A DNA stretch of 64,000 bases. Origin: Polaromonas sp. C04 (GTDB lineage Bacteria; Pseudomonadota; Gammaproteobacteria; Burkholderiales; Burkholderiaceae_C). The first letter of the stretch is position 1. Each line of letters starts with the position of its first letter. A program made the position numbers and the translations under genes. Shown in pieces: positions 17,922-28,497 of this stretch. The notes below the pieces were generated by a model. That model made no database searches. It worked only from the letters and a program-made list of their open reading frames with translations, and had not been told where the DNA came from. The DNA lies in assembly GCF_002002705.1 (NCBI RefSeq), contig NZ_MUNS01000041.1, positions 310,001 through 374,000 of the forward strand. Direction: 5' to 3'.

Positions 17922-18604
17922 CACACCACGTCCTCCTCCCGCGGTTCGAGCACATAGCCCATGCCGCGGATGGTGTGCAGCAGCTTGGGCGAGAACGGCG
18001 CGTCGATCTTGGCGCGCAGGCGCTTGATGGCGACCTCGACCACATTCGTGTTGCTGTCGAAATTCATGTCCCACACCAGTTCGGCAATCGCGGTCTTGGA
18101 CAGGATCTCGCCCTGGCGCCGCGCCAGTACGGCGAGCAGCGCAAATTCCTTGGCGGTCAGGTTGATGCGCACATGGCCGCGCCAGGCCTTGCGTGCCATC
18201 AGGTCGATCTGCAGGTCGGCGATCTTCAGCAGCGCCGGCTCCTGCGCGCGGCCGCGCCGCGTGAGGGCCTGCAGCCGGGCCAGCAACTCCAGGAACGAGA
18301 ACGGTTTGACGAGATAGTCGTCGGCCCCGTCGTGCAGCCCCTTGATGCGGTCTTCCACCTGGTCGCGTGCGGTCAGCATGATGACCGGTGTCTGCTTGAG
18401 CGCGCGCACGGTGCGCAGCACCGAGAAGCCGTCGAGGCCGGGCAGCATCACATCGAGCACGATGACGTCGTAGTCGTGTGCCAGCGCCAGGTGCTGGCCG
18501 TCGATGCCGTTGTAGGCCAGATCGACGGTGCAGCCCTGTTCGGCCAGACCCTTTTGCAGGTAGTCGGCAGTCTTGGGCTCGTCTTCGACGATCAGGATCT
18601 TCAT
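17921..18604 (-). CDS. OmpR-family response regulator (CusR/IrlR-like)
   Basis: The 227-residue protein starts [16 protein letters not shown]. The receiver domain has Asp51 in [11 protein letters not shown], Thr in LTARD and Lys in YLVKPFS. The C-terminal winged helix ends [17 protein letters not shown]. It lies 2 bp after the pump gene and overlaps the kinase start. Position within the operon suggests it activates the pump genes upstream at 24486. IrlR/CusR likeness does not prove a metal signal. Confidence 0.93.
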   Translation of the reverse strand: MKILIVEDEPKTADYLQKGLAEQGCTVDLAYNGIDGQHLALAHDYDVIVLDVMLPGLDGFSVLRTVRALKQTPVIMLTARDQVEDRIKGLHDGADDYLVKPFSFLELLARLQALTRRGRAQEPALLKIADLQIDLMARKAWRGHVRINLTAKEFALLAVLARRQGEILSKTAIAELVWDMNFDSNTNVVEVAIKRLRAKIDAPFSPKLLHTIRGMGYVLEPREEDVV

Positions 18605-18606
18605 GG

Positions 18607-21600
18607 TCAATGCGTGCCTACGACCACCGGCGGCTTGGGCTCGCCCCCAAGGGCCGCCTTGCGCGCCTTGCGCGCTTCCTTGCGGCGTGTATACCAGTAG
18701 TGGGCGCGGTCCAGGTACAGGTAGATCACGGGCGTCGTGAACAGGGTCATGGCCTGCGACAGGATCAGCCCGCCGACCATCGCATAGCCCAGCGGGCGGC
18801 GCAGCTCGGAGCCGGCGCCGGTACCCAGCATCAGGGGCAGGCCGGCGAACAGCGTGCACATGGTGGTCATCATGATCGGCCGAAAGCGCAGCAGGCAGGC
18901 CTGGTAGATCGCCTCTTGCGGCTCCAGCCCCTGCTCACGCTCGGCGTTCAAAGCAAAGTCGACCATCATGATGCCGTTCTTCTTGACGATCCCGATCAAC
19001 AGGATGATGCCGATCAGCGCGATCACGCTCAGGTCATAGCCGCCCGCCATCAGGATCAAGAGCGCCCCGACGCCGGCCGACGGCAGGGTCGACAGGATCG
19101 TCAGCGGATGGATGTAGCTCTCGTACAGCAGGCCCAGCACGATGTACACGGCGATCAGCGCCGCCGCAATCAGGTACGGCTGCGTCGACAGCGAATCGCG
19201 AAAGGCCTGGGCCGTGCCCTGGAACCCGCCGCTCACGGTCTGCGGTACCCCCATGGTGGCCTGCGCCTTCTGGATCGCCGTCACCGCCTGGCCCAGCGCC
19301 ACCCCCGGCGCCAGGTTGAACGAGATCGTCACGGCCGGGAACTGGCTCTGGTGGCTGATCGACAGGTAGCCCGTCTTGTTGGTGTCGACGCTGACGAAGC
19401 TGGACAGCGGCACCTGCTCCTTGGTCAGCGGCGAGGTCAGGTACAGCTTGCTGAACAGATCGGGGTCCTCCTGCAGCTTGGGCGTGACTTCGAGAATCAC
19501 GTGGTAGCTGTTGATCTGCGTGAAGTACTGCGCCACCTGGCGCTGGCCGATCGCGTCGTAGATGGTGTTGTCGATCTGGGCCGGCGTAATGCCGAAGCTC
19601 GAAGCCCGGGCGCGATCGATCGTGATCGTGGCCGTGGCCGCCGCATTTTGCTGGTCGGAGGCCAGGTCGGTGAGTTCGGGCAGCTTGCGAAAGCGCTCCA
19701 GCAGCTTCGGCGCCCACTCGTTGAGCTCGTCCAGGTTGGCATCGGTCAGCGTGTACTGGTACTGCGTGCGCGACAGCCGCCCGCCCACGTTGATGTCCTG
19801 CCCCGCCTGCATGAACAGCTTGACGCCCTCGACTTTCTCCACTTGCGGGCGCAGCCGCGCAATCACCTCATCCGCGTTTGCCGTGCGGCCCTCGTCCTTG
19901 GGCCGCAGGCTGATGAAGTAGACGCCGGTATTGAAGGTGGACTGCCCGCTCATGCCGAATCCGGAAACGTCGGGGTCCTGGCGAATCACGTCGGCGAGCT
20001 GGAGCATGCGCTGGTTCATCGACACGAACGAAGTGTCCTGCGCCGATTCGGCAAAGCCAAAGATAAAGCCGGTGTCCTGCTGCGGGAAAAATCCCTTGGG
20101 AATCACGATGAACAGCGCCACCGTTGCGACCAGCGTTGCCAGAAAGACGCACAGCGTGGCGAACTGGTGCCGCAGCACCAGGTGCAAACCGCGCCGGTAG
20201 CCGTTCAGCATGGCGTCGAAGCCGCGCTCGAACAACTGGTACAGCCGGCCATGCGACTCTGGTTGGTGGGGTTTGAGGAAACGCGAACACAGCATGGGCG
20301 TGAGCGTGAGCGAGATCAGCACCGAAATGCCAATGGTCAGCGTCACCGTCACGGCGAACTCACGAAACAGCCGCCCGACGATGCCGCCCATCAGCAGCAG
20401 CGGAATGAACACCGCAACGAGCGAGACCGAAATCGAGATGATGGTGAAGCCGATTTCACCGGCCCCCTTGTAGGCGGCCTCCATCGGCGTCATGCCGGCC
20501 TCGACGTGGCGGTAGATGTTCTCCAGCATGACGATGGCGTCGTCCACCACGAAACCGACCGCGATGGTCAGCGCCATCAGCGACAGGTTGTCCAGGCTGA
20601 AGCCCACCAGGTACATGATGGCGGCCGTTCCCAGCAGCGCCAGCGGCACCGTCACGCTCGGGATCAGGGTGGCCGGCACATTGCGCAGGAACAGGAAGAT
20701 CACCATCACCACCAGCGAGATGGTCAGCAGCAGCGTCATCTCGACATCGAGCACCGAGGCGCGGATGTTCTGGGTCCGGTCGATCAGCGTGCTGACGTGG
20801 ATGGTGGGCGGAATGGCCGCCTCCAGCCGCGGCAGCGCGGCCTTGATGCGCGCCACCGTGTCGATCACATTGGCGCCGGGCTCCTTGGTGATCCCCACCA
20901 CGAGCGAGCGCCCGTTGCTGGGCGAGTTTTCGGACGCTGCCGCGCCCTTGCCGGAAAATGCCCACGCGGCCTGCTTCATGTCCTCCGGCCCCGCCACCGC
21001 CACGCCGACATCGCGCACGCGAATCGGTGCGCCGTTCTTGTAGGCCAGCACCATGTCATTCCAGGGGTCGGCGCTCAGGATCTGGTCGTTCGTGTAGACC
21101 GTGAAGCTCTGCCTGGGCCCATCGACCGTGCCCGTGGGCTGGCTCACCGTGGTGCTGGCAATGACGCCCCGAATATCCTCCAGGCTCAGGCCGAGCGCCG
21201 TCAGCTTGGTCGGGTCGACCTGGATGCGCACGGCGGGCTTGTTCTGGCCAAAAATGTTCACCAGCCCCACGCCCTGAATCTGGGAAATCTGCTGCGCCAG
21301 GATGTTGTCGGCGTAATCGTTGACCGTGGTCAGCGGCAGGGTGTCGGACTGCACGGACAGGATCAGGATCGAGAAATCCGCCGGGTTGATCTTGCGAAAG
21401 GTCGGCGGGCTGGGTAAATTTGCCGGCAGCTGGCCCGAGGCCGCATTGATGGCGGTCTGCACGTCCAGTGCGGCGCCGTCGATGTTGCGGTTCAGGTCGA
21501 ACTGCAAGGTGATCTGCGTCGAGCCCAGCGCGCTGAGCGAGGTCATCTGCGACAGGCCGGGAATCAGCGAGAACTGGCGCTCCAGCGGCTGCGCCACGCT

Positions 21601-21783
21601 CGACGCCATGGTCTCGGGGTTGCCGCCGGGCAGCTTGGCGGTCACCTGGATGGTCGGGAAGTCGACCTGCGGCAGGGGTGCCACCGGCAGCAGCGGCCAG
21701 ACCGCGGCGCCCACCAGAAAAAGCGCGATCGCCAGCAGCGAGGTGCCGATGGGCCGTTTGATGAAGGTGGCGGAGACGCTCAC
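18607..21783 (-). CDS. RND efflux pump inner-membrane transporter (MdtB/MdtC-like HAE1)
   Basis: The 1058-residue protein begins [21 protein letters not shown] and shows the RND plan: one N-terminal membrane helix, a large periplasmic loop, helices 2-6 with [17 protein letters not shown] on helix 4, a second loop and helices 8-12. The Asp pair in VVDDAIVM is the proton-relay site. Sequence is closest to MdtB/MdtC multidrug pumps, though only one copy is present. The start overlaps the adaptor stop. With adaptor and outer-membrane channel it forms a tripartite exporter from inner membrane or periplasm to outside. Substrates are not predictable. Confidence 0.94.
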   Translation of the reverse strand: MSVSATFIKRPIGTSLLAIALFLVGAAVWPLLPVAPLPQVDFPTIQVTAKLPGGNPETMASSVAQPLERQFSLIPGLSQMTSLSALGSTQITLQFDLNRNIDGAALDVQTAINAASGQLPANLPSPPTFRKINPADFSILILSVQSDTLPLTTVNDYADNILAQQISQIQGVGLVNIFGQNKPAVRIQVDPTKLTALGLSLEDIRGVIASTTVSQPTGTVDGPRQSFTVYTNDQILSADPWNDMVLAYKNGAPIRVRDVGVAVAGPEDMKQAAWAFSGKGAAASENSPSNGRSLVVGITKEPGANVIDTVARIKAALPRLEAAIPPTIHVSTLIDRTQNIRASVLDVEMTLLLTISLVVMVIFLFLRNVPATLIPSVTVPLALLGTAAIMYLVGFSLDNLSLMALTIAVGFVVDDAIVMLENIYRHVEAGMTPMEAAYKGAGEIGFTIISISVSLVAVFIPLLLMGGIVGRLFREFAVTVTLTIGISVLISLTLTPMLCSRFLKPHQPESHGRLYQLFERGFDAMLNGYRRGLHLVLRHQFATLCVFLATLVATVALFIVIPKGFFPQQDTGFIFGFAESAQDTSFVSMNQRMLQLADVIRQDPDVSGFGMSGQSTFNTGVYFISLRPKDEGRTANADEVIARLRPQVEKVEGVKLFMQAGQDINVGGRLSRTQYQYTLTDANLDELNEWAPKLLERFRKLPELTDLASDQQNAAATATITIDRARASSFGITPAQIDNTIYDAIGQRQVAQYFTQINSYHVILEVTPKLQEDPDLFSKLYLTSPLTKEQVPLSSFVSVDTNKTGYLSISHQSQFPAVTISFNLAPGVALGQAVTAIQKAQATMGVPQTVSGGFQGTAQAFRDSLSTQPYLIAAALIAVYIVLGLLYESYIHPLTILSTLPSAGVGALLILMAGGYDLSVIALIGIILLIGIVKKNGIMMVDFALNAEREQGLEPQEAIYQACLLRFRPIMMTTMCTLFAGLPLMLGTGAGSELRRPLGYAMVGGLILSQAMTLFTTPVIYLYLDRAHYWYTRRKEARKARKAALGGEPKPPVVVGTH

Positions 21784-22955
21784 TGGCTTGCTCCGCCGGC
21801 AGCTTTTGCGTTGCCGGGGTTGGTCTCGACAATCTTGACGCCGGACTTGAGCTTGTACTGCCCGTCCACCACCACGCGCTGCCCGGCGGACAGCCCCTTG
21901 TCAATGATGGCAATGCCATCCTGGATCTGCGCCACGTCGATCGGCTGGTTTTGCACCGTGTTGTCGGCGCCCACGGTGTAGGCATAGGTGCCATTCTGGC
22001 TGCGCTGGACCGCCGCCGCCGGTATGGTGAGCGCCTGCGCGCGCGTGCCCAGCACCAGCCGCACGTTCACGTATTGGCCCGGCCACAGGGCGTGCGCCGC
22101 ATTCTCGAAGCTGCCCTTGAGCTGCACCGTGCCGGTGCTGGTGTCGATCTGGTTGTTCAGCAGGATCAGTTTGCCCCGGCCCAGCACCTGGGTGCTGCCG
22201 CGCGGGTAGACCAGCACGGCCAGTGGCTGGCGACTGGCATGCAGCGCGCGATTGATGGCCTGAAAGCCCTCTTCGGGCAAGCTGAACACGACCGCGATCG
22301 GGTCGATCTGGTTGATCACGACCAGTCCGTTGGCGTCTGCGGCGTGCACGATGTTGCCCGGGTCCACCAGCCGCGCCCCGACCCGCCCGCTGATCGGCGC
22401 CGTGATGTTGGTAAAGCTGAGCTGCACCTGGGCGTAGTTGATCTGCGCGTCGTCGGTTTTCACCGCCGCATCGAGCTGTGCCACCAGCGCCTTTTGCGTA
22501 TCGAGCTGCTGCTGCGTCGCGGCGTCCTGGGTGATGAGGGTGCTGTAGCGCTGCAGATCCAGCCGGGCGTTGCCGAGTTGCGCCTGGTCCCTGGCCTTTT
22601 GCGCCTGCGCCTGCTGTAACTGCGCCTGCAGGGTTCGCGGGTCCAGCCGCGCCAGCATCTGGCCGGCCTTGACGTCCTGCCCCTCGATAAAACCGACCTG
22701 ATCGAGCTGGCCATCGATGCGCGCCTTGACCGTCACGCTGGCCAGGGCCGTGACGGTGCCGACGCCCGCCTGGTAGATCGGCATGTCCTGCTGCTTGACC
22801 AGCGCCGTGGTGGCTTGCACCGATGGCGCGGCCGGCGCTGGCGGCTTGGCGGAGAAGGCCTTGTGATCCAGGCTCAGCGCGGCGGCGCCGGCCAGCACCA
22901 GCAGGGCGGCGGCAGCCAGCAGCGTCCTGGGACGTTGAAAAAACGCAGAGTTCAT
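21780..22955 (-). CDS. RND efflux periplasmic adaptor (MdtA-like)
   Basis: The 391-residue protein starts at the ATG at 22955; the longer frame overlaps the upstream gene. An N-terminal anchor (TLLAAAALLVLAGAAALSL) is followed by a lipoyl half (VTVKARIDGQLDQVGFIEGQ), a coiled-coil hairpin (LQAQLQQAQAQKARDQAQLGNARLDLQRY), the second lipoyl half and beta-barrel domains. It bridges the inner-membrane pump to the outer-membrane channel. The C-terminus overlaps the pump gene by 4 bp. The family is certain. Confidence 0.93.
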   Translation of the reverse strand: MNSAFFQRPRTLLAAAALLVLAGAAALSLDHKAFSAKPPAPAAPSVQATTALVKQQDMPIYQAGVGTVTALASVTVKARIDGQLDQVGFIEGQDVKAGQMLARLDPRTLQAQLQQAQAQKARDQAQLGNARLDLQRYSTLITQDAATQQQLDTQKALVAQLDAAVKTDDAQINYAQVQLSFTNITAPISGRVGARLVDPGNIVHAADANGLVVINQIDPIAVVFSLPEEGFQAINRALHASRQPLAVLVYPRGSTQVLGRGKLILLNNQIDTSTGTVQLKGSFENAAHALWPGQYVNVRLVLGTRAQALTIPAAAVQRSQNGTYAYTVGADNTVQNQPIDVAQIQDGIAIIDKGLSAGQRVVVDGQYKLKSGVKIVETNPGNAKAAGGASQ

Positions 22956-22959
22956 GGCA

Positions 22960-24486
22960 TCAGCTTCCGGGGCTGGGAGGTAAGGGGGTGGGCGCTTGCG
23001 ACGGCGCGGAAACCAGGGAGGAGGCCAGGGGCGCACCGTTCGCGGGCGTGCTATCCCAGCCGCCCCCTGTGGCGGTAATCAGGGCCACGCTGGAGGCCAG
23101 CTGGCGGCCCAGCAACTGCACCGCGGTGCGCTGGTTCGCCAGCGACAGCGTCTGCGCCGTGACCACGGCCAGATAAGTGGCGGTGCCGGCGCGGTACTGG
23201 GCCAGCGCCAGCCGTTCGGCCAACTGGGAGGCCTTGACGGCCTGGTCCTGCAAACCGATTTCGTGGTCCAGCACGCGCAACAGGGCCAGGTTGTCTTCGA
23301 CCTGCTGCAAGCCATTCAGCACCGTCTGCTTGTACTGGGCCACCGAGACGTCGTAGGCCGCCACGGCCTGATCGCTGTGGGCGCGCCGCAGGCCGCCGTC
23401 GAACAGGGTCTGCGCCAGCACCGCGCCGAGCGACCAGACCCGGCTCGGCGTGTCGAACAGCGTGGCGAAGCTGGCGCCGTTGTAGCCACCGCTGGCGCTC
23501 AGCATCAGCGACGGAAAGTAGGCGGCCTTGGCCACACCGATGTTGGCATTCGCCAGCGCGACCCGGCGTTCGGCCCCGGCGATGTCGGGGCGGCGCTCCA
23601 GCAGCTCGGAGGGCAGGCCCGTCGGGATCGCCGGCAAGCGCGCGCCCAGCTGGTCCATGGTGGCCGCCGTTGCCGGCAGCGCAAAGGCGGCCGGCGGCTT
23701 GCCGGTCAGGATCGCGATGGCGTGCTCGAGCTGGCTGCGCTGCGCCTGCAGATCGACGCCCTGGGCCTGCGCCGTCTTGAGCTGGCTCTGGGCCAGCGCC
23801 ACATCGGAGCGCAGCGCCACGCCCACCGCGTACTGGCTTTGCGTCAGCTGCAGTGCGCGCGTGTAGGCCTCGGTCGTGACGGCATACAAATCGATCAGCA
23901 GGTCGGTGACGCGCAGCTGCAGGTAGTCCTGCGCCAGCGCGGCCTGGATGCTCAGGCGCGCCGCCGCGAGGTCGTCGGCGCTGGCCTGGACGCCGGCATT
24001 GCCCGCTTCCACGGCGCGCCGCACGCTGCCCCATACATCGGGTTCCCAGCTCGCGCCCACGCCGATGCTGGGAAAGGTGCCTTCCTTGATGCCGTTGGTA
24101 TTGCTCAGGGCCCGGGTGACCCCCGCATTCACGCCTACGGTAGGCCAGAAGCCGGCGCGCGCGGCATCGGCCAGCGCACGCGCCTGCCGGTACTGGGCCT
24201 CGGCCTGGGCGATGTTCTGGTTCGCCTGGTTGGCCTGCTGCATCAGACGGTTCAGGGTGTCGTCGCGATACGCCTGCCACCACGGGTGCCGGCTGTCGAT
24301 GGCTTGCGGCTCGGCCGTCTTCCAGGGGCCGCTCTCTTTGTAAGCGGCCGGGATGTCGATGGCGGGGCGCACGTAGTCGGGGCCGACGGCGGAGCAGCTG
24401 GCCAGCAGTGCCGCCAGCGCGGCAACCGCCAGCCGGCTGGGGAGCCGTGCCGCGGGTCGGGGGGATCGTCTGTCAGAAGGGGTCAT
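22960..24486 (-). CDS. Outer-membrane efflux lipoprotein (NodT/OprM-like)
   Basis: A 508-residue protein from ATG 24486; an earlier ATG at 24552 would extend past the natural signal sequence. It has a lipoprotein signal ending LAALLASCS, with the Cys lipidation site, then the two TolC-like helical-hairpin repeats with ERRPDIAGAERRVALANANIGVAKAAYFP typical of NodT proteins. First gene of the efflux operon, so its promoter between 24487 and 24667 drives pump and regulators. It forms the trimeric exit duct. Confidence 0.93.
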   Translation of the reverse strand: MTPSDRRSPRPAARLPSRLAVAALAALLASCSAVGPDYVRPAIDIPAAYKESGPWKTAEPQAIDSRHPWWQAYRDDTLNRLMQQANQANQNIAQAEAQYRQARALADAARAGFWPTVGVNAGVTRALSNTNGIKEGTFPSIGVGASWEPDVWGSVRRAVEAGNAGVQASADDLAAARLSIQAALAQDYLQLRVTDLLIDLYAVTTEAYTRALQLTQSQYAVGVALRSDVALAQSQLKTAQAQGVDLQAQRSQLEHAIAILTGKPPAAFALPATAATMDQLGARLPAIPTGLPSELLERRPDIAGAERRVALANANIGVAKAAYFPSLMLSASGGYNGASFATLFDTPSRVWSLGAVLAQTLFDGGLRRAHSDQAVAAYDVSVAQYKQTVLNGLQQVEDNLALLRVLDHEIGLQDQAVKASQLAERLALAQYRAGTATYLAVVTAQTLSLANQRTAVQLLGRQLASSVALITATGGGWDSTPANGAPLASSLVSAPSQAPTPLPPSPGS

Positions 24487-24667
24487 GGCCTCTGGGGATT
24501 CGTGCGGTGGGTCGGGTGTGCGTGCGGGCAACGCCAAAAGCCGGGCGCGCATGACAACTTTCCTACTCTAAGCGCTGGCACCGTCTGCAGGCTGTCGTGA
24601 ATATGACTGTTTTGTCAGTTTCGGCGGTGGGGCGCCACCCGCCACCGCATGCGGGACAATCGGACTC

Positions 24668-25150
24668 ATGATCAAAAGCATAGTTCCCGCCGGCGAGTTT
24701 GAACCCGAATTCATCACCGGCCTGAAAGCCATCTTTGAAGAGAAGATTCCCTTCAACCAGGTCCTCGGGCTGAAGATCACCTCGCTGCGGCCCGAACAGG
24801 TCACCGCCCGCATCGACATGAAGCCCGAGCTCGTGGGCCACTACGCCCACAGCCGCCTGCACGGCGGGGTGATCAGCGCCGGGCTCGACGCCATGGGCGG
24901 TCTGGCCGTGATGGCGGCCATCGGCGCGCGCCACATGGACGAGTCGCCCGCGCAGCGGCTGCAGCGCTTTGGCAAGCTCGGCACCATCGACTTGCGCGTC
25001 GACTACCTGCGCCCCGGCATCGGCGATCACTTCGAGTTGCGCGCGCAGGTGATGCGCCTGGGCTCGCGCGTGGCGTCCACGCGCATGGAATTCCTGACGG
25101 CCGACGGCAAGCTGCTGTCCAGCGGCGCAGGCGCCTATATTGTGTCGTGA
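24668..25150 (+). CDS. PaaI-like hot-dog thioesterase (YigI type)
   Basis: A 160-residue single hot-dog protein with HSRLHGGVISAGLDAMGGLAVMAA as the nucleophile-helix region and IDLRVDYLRPGIGDHFELRAQV as the long beta strand pair. The larger N-terminal part (EPEFITGLKAIFEEKIPFNQVLGLKI) matches YigI-type proteins, which hydrolyse medium/long acyl-CoAs. It is transcribed divergently from the efflux operon. A GACAAT element ends 7 bp before the ATG, so its transcript may be nearly leaderless. A shared hairpin terminator follows. Confidence 0.85.
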   Translation: MIKSIVPAGEFEPEFITGLKAIFEEKIPFNQVLGLKITSLRPEQVTARIDMKPELVGHYAHSRLHGGVISAGLDAMGGLAVMAAIGARHMDESPAQRLQRFGKLGTIDLRVDYLRPGIGDHFELRAQVMRLGSRVASTRMEFLTADGKLLSSGAGAYIVS

Positions 25151-25155
25151 CATAA

Positions 25156-25177
25156 AAAACCGCCCGAAGGCGGTTTT
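25156..25177. terminator. Bidirectional intrinsic terminator
   Basis: AAAACCGCC-CGAA-GGCGGTTTT forms a perfect 9-bp stem on a tetraloop with A/T runs on both sides. It lies between the convergent thioesterase (ends 25150) and substrate-binding-protein gene (ends 25196) and serves both. Confidence 0.92.
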
Positions 25178-25195
25178 CACGGGGCGTGAGCGGAT

Positions 25196-26359
25196 TCAGG
25201 GCTTCACGTAGTCCGAGACCACTTTCCACTTGCCGTCCTGGATCTGCGACAGGCGCGACAGATCGCTGCCCAGGCGCTTGGTCGGGCTGAACGTGGCCTC
25301 GTCGCTGCCGAACATGTCGGGCGGAATCTTCATGGTGTCCATGGCCTTGATGAAGCTGTCGGTCGTCAGGTTCGGGCCGGCCTTGTCCGCGGCGCGCGCG
25401 AGCGCGTCGATGATGTCGTAGCCATAGACCGAGAACACGGTTGGGTCTTCATTGAACTTGGTCTTGTACTTGGTGGCCCAGAAGCGGATCGGCTGCGAGG
25501 CTTCGTCGAGGTACGGATGCTGCACCGTCATGGTCGCGTACAGGCCGTCCATGGCCTTGCCGCCGAGCTTGTGGATCAGGTCGGTGTAGACCGCGCTGGA
25601 GCCCAGGAAGGTCGGGTTGAAACCGGTCTTGCGCGACTCGCCGATGGTGCCGATGGTCTCGCGGATGATGGTGCCCAGCACCACCAGGTCGCAGCCCGCG
25701 GCCTTCATCTTGGCCACCTGCGAGGAGAAGTCGGTCGCGCCGCGCTTGTAGGTGGTCTTCTCGGTCAGGGGCATGTTCAGGGTCTTGAGGGCCGCCTCGG
25801 CGCCGCGTTCGACCTCGATGCCGAAGTCGTCATCCTGGTAGATCGTGCAGACTTTTTTCGCATTCTTTTCCTTCACCAGCTTGGGCAGCGCCAGGCGAAT
25901 CTGGTCATAGTAGGTAGCGGCGAACGAGTACTTGAGGCGGTTGAAGGGCTCGTACATTTCGCGCGCCGCTGTGATCGGGAAGAAGTTGATCACGTTCTTC
26001 TCGAACTGTACCGGCATGGCGGCCAGGTTCTGGGCCGTGCCCAGGTGGCCCGCCATGATGAAAATCTTGTCCTGGTTCACCAGTTTTTGCGCGGCCAGCA
26101 CGGCCTTCTTGGGATCGTAGCCGTCGTCTTCGGAGACCAGCTTGAGTTTGCGGCCGTGGATGCCGCCCTGCTCGTTGACCTCGTCGATGCGCAGCAGCAT
26201 GCCGTTGCGCGCCTGCTTGCCGTAGCCCGCCAGCGGGCCCGACATGTCCTGGATGGTGCCGATCAGGATCTCGTTCTTGCTGACACCTTGCTGCTGCGCC
26301 AGCGCCAGCGTGGTGCCCAGTGCCAGAATGGCCAGGACCAGGGTGGACTTCAATTTCAT
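25196..26359 (-). CDS. Liv-type ABC transporter substrate-binding protein
   Basis: A 387-residue periplasmic protein with a Sec signal (LKSTLVLAILALGTTLALA, cleaved before QQQG). The mature domain begins ILIGTIQDMSGPLAGYGKQ, as in LivK-type type-I binding proteins. A strong AAGGAGAT site precedes the start. It is the last gene of the importer operon on this strand, 100 bp after the ligase, and ends at the shared terminator. The ligase partner suggests an aromatic or short-chain carboxylate rather than leucine, but the ligand is unproven. Confidence 0.92.
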   Translation of the reverse strand: MKLKSTLVLAILALGTTLALAQQQGVSKNEILIGTIQDMSGPLAGYGKQARNGMLLRIDEVNEQGGIHGRKLKLVSEDDGYDPKKAVLAAQKLVNQDKIFIMAGHLGTAQNLAAMPVQFEKNVINFFPITAAREMYEPFNRLKYSFAATYYDQIRLALPKLVKEKNAKKVCTIYQDDDFGIEVERGAEAALKTLNMPLTEKTTYKRGATDFSSQVAKMKAAGCDLVVLGTIIRETIGTIGESRKTGFNPTFLGSSAVYTDLIHKLGGKAMDGLYATMTVQHPYLDEASQPIRFWATKYKTKFNEDPTVFSVYGYDIIDALARAADKAGPNLTTDSFIKAMDTMKIPPDMFGSDEATFSPTKRLGSDLSRLSQIQDGKWKVVSDYVKP

Positions 26360-26459
26360 GCTATCTCCTTGATTGACGTGAGTGGGAATTTTTGACCGGG
26401 CCGCCTGAAACTCAAATTGGCGTTAACGCGCAAGGGAAACTACTTAACCAGCGGGCGCG

Positions 26460-28316
26460 TCAGCCGTACATGGCTTCGATCTGGGGCGCGTATTTTTTCT
26501 CGACCAGCTTGCGCTTGAGCTTCATGGTGGGGGTCAGCTCCTCGTCCTCGGCCGTGAGCTGGGTCTCCAGCAGGAAGAACTTCTTGATCTGCTCGACCCG
26601 CGCAAACTTCTGGTTGATCTTGTCGATCTCCGACTGGATCAGGTCCTGTATCTGCGCGGCGCGCGTCAGGCTCGCGTAGTTGCTGAATGGCACATCGGCG
26701 TCCTGCGCGTATTTCTCGACGTTCTCCTGGTCGATCATGATGATCACGCTCAGGTACGCACGCTTGTCGCCGATCACCACCGCGTCGGTGATGTAAGGCG
26801 AGAACTTGAGTTCGTTCTCGAGTTCGCTGGGCGTGATGTTCTTGCCGCCGGCCGTGATGATGATGTCCTTCATGCGGTCGGTGATGCGGAAGTAGCCGTC
26901 GGCGTCCACCGTGCCGACGTCGCCGGTGTGCAGCCAGCCGTCCGCGTCGATCGTCTCGGCGGTCTTCTCGGGCAGGTTCAGGTAACCCATGAACACATTC
27001 GTGCCGCGCACCAGGATTTCGCCGGTGGCCGGGTCGAGCCTGACCTCGTTGTAGTCGGCCGCCGGTCCGATGGAGCCGGGCTTGATGCGGCTGGCGGGCA
27101 CGCCGGTGGAGGCGCCGCAGGTCTCGGTCATGCCCCACACCTCCAGCATGGGCACGCCCAGCGCCAGATACCACTTGACCAGTTCGGGCGAGATCGGCGC
27201 CGCGCCGGTGACGCAAAAGCGCGCGCGGTGGATGCCGATGAGCTTGCGCGCGTTATTCAGGGCAATCCAGCGCGCCACGGTGAACTTCACCTTGAGCCAG
27301 CCATTCACGGGCTCGCCGGCCAGCACCCTGTCGGCAATCGCGGTGCCCACGCCGATACCCCAGGCATAGGCGGCCTGCTGCAGTGCGCTGGCTTCCTTGA
27401 GCGCTATCATCACGCCGGAGTAGAACTTCTCCCACACGCGCGGCACCGCCGTGAACACGGTCGGTGCAATCTCGCGCACGTTCTCGGGAATCGTCTCGGG
27501 GTTCTCGACAAAATTGAGTTTGGAGCCGGTGTACAGCGAGAAATACTCGCCGCCCATGCGCTCGGCAATGTGGCACAGCGGCAGAAAGCACATGCGCTCA
27601 TCGGTCTCGTCCTGCGCCACCAGCGTGTTGTAGCCGCGTGCGCTGAACACCAGGCCCCGGTGGCTGTGCATCGCGCCTTTGGGTTTGCCCGTGGTGCCCG
27701 AGGTGTAGACCAGGATCGCCAGGTCTTGCGGCTGGCAGGCCTGCACGCGTTCCTCTACGGCTTTCGGCTGGCGCGCCAGATGCTCGCGGCCCAGCGCACG
27801 CAGGGCGTCCAGGCTCAGCACGTCGGGGTCCGCCAGATCGCGCAGGCCTTCCATGTCGAACACCACCACCTTGCGCAGGCCGGGCAGCTGCGGGCGCACC
27901 TGCAGCGCCTTGTCGAGCTGTTCGTCGTCTTCCACGAACAGGATGGTGGTGCGCGAGTCCTCGCACAGGTAATGCACCTGGCTGGCCGCGTCGGTGGGGT
28001 AGATGCCGTTGGCCACGCCGGCGCAGCTGAGCACCGCCAGGTCGGTCAGCACCCATTCGATCACGGTGTTGGACAGGATGGACGCGCACTCGCCGCGCGC
28101 GAAGCCCAGGCTGATCAGCCCCGCAGCAATCTCGCGCACCGCCTGCCCGGTCTCGGTCCAGCTCCAGGCGCGCCAGAGACCGAGTTTTTTCTGCCGCATC
28201 CAGACCTGGCCGGCGCGCTGATCCACCGCGTTCCAGAACATCTCGGGAATGGTGTCGCCGGGCATCACGATGGCGTGATTCGGCTGCAGGCGGCTGAGAT
28301 CCCAAAGATTGCTCAT
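26460..28316 (-). CDS. AMP-dependent acyl-CoA synthetase/ligase
   Basis: A 618-residue ANL-superfamily enzyme starting MSNLWDLSRLQPNHAIV. It shows the P-loop-like YTSGTTGKPKGAMHSHRG (A3), EVWGMTETCG (A5), the acyl-adenylate acids in WLHTGDVG and DRMKDIITAGGKNITPSELE (A8, with the C-terminal catalytic Lys region later). It activates a carboxylic acid to acyl-CoA with ATP. Long-chain ligase (FadD15/bubblegum-like) is the closest group. Encoded within the liv operon, it probably activates the imported acid. The longer frame from 28400 runs through a dispersed repeat and is not used. Confidence 0.9.
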   Translation of the reverse strand: MSNLWDLSRLQPNHAIVMPGDTIPEMFWNAVDQRAGQVWMRQKKLGLWRAWSWTETGQAVREIAAGLISLGFARGECASILSNTVIEWVLTDLAVLSCAGVANGIYPTDAASQVHYLCEDSRTTILFVEDDEQLDKALQVRPQLPGLRKVVVFDMEGLRDLADPDVLSLDALRALGREHLARQPKAVEERVQACQPQDLAILVYTSGTTGKPKGAMHSHRGLVFSARGYNTLVAQDETDERMCFLPLCHIAERMGGEYFSLYTGSKLNFVENPETIPENVREIAPTVFTAVPRVWEKFYSGVMIALKEASALQQAAYAWGIGVGTAIADRVLAGEPVNGWLKVKFTVARWIALNNARKLIGIHRARFCVTGAAPISPELVKWYLALGVPMLEVWGMTETCGASTGVPASRIKPGSIGPAADYNEVRLDPATGEILVRGTNVFMGYLNLPEKTAETIDADGWLHTGDVGTVDADGYFRITDRMKDIIITAGGKNITPSELENELKFSPYITDAVVIGDKRAYLSVIIMIDQENVEKYAQDADVPFSNYASLTRAAQIQDLIQSEIDKINQKFARVEQIKKFFLLETQLTAEDEELTPTMKLKRKLVEKKYAPQIEAMYG

Positions 28317-28320
28317 GTGG

Positions 28321-28493
28321 CCCCCACGCTTGTCACTGCGTGTACTGCGCTGGGCTCGCGTAGCGTCCGTGCGCGCAGTTGTACAGTGGAGCGAGCCCAC
28401 GCCGGGCCTACGCTATGCACGTGCCGAGGCATGACGCTGCGGCCCGGCCCCGAGGGGGCGCGATCTTGCTTGAAGCGGTTCTGCGCGGCGCTC
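28321..28493 (+). repeat. Dispersed repeat (family R1), copy split by ~95 bp of unrelated DNA
   Basis: Bases 28321-28351 (CCCCCACGCTTGTCACTGCG and on) match the left half of the R1 repeat. Bases 28446-28493 (GGCCCCGAGGGGGCGCGATC and on) match its right half, more diverged. The intervening stretch starts GGGCTCGCG and contains a matching CGAGCCC, so it can fold. It fills the space between the ligase and livF genes. Confidence 0.6.
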
Positions 28494-28497
28494 ATCC

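Noticed and set aside
18478-21417. A 979-codon open frame on the + strand
   Set aside because: It is exactly antisense to the RND pump gene, which has full family motifs. Long antisense frames are expected at this GC content.
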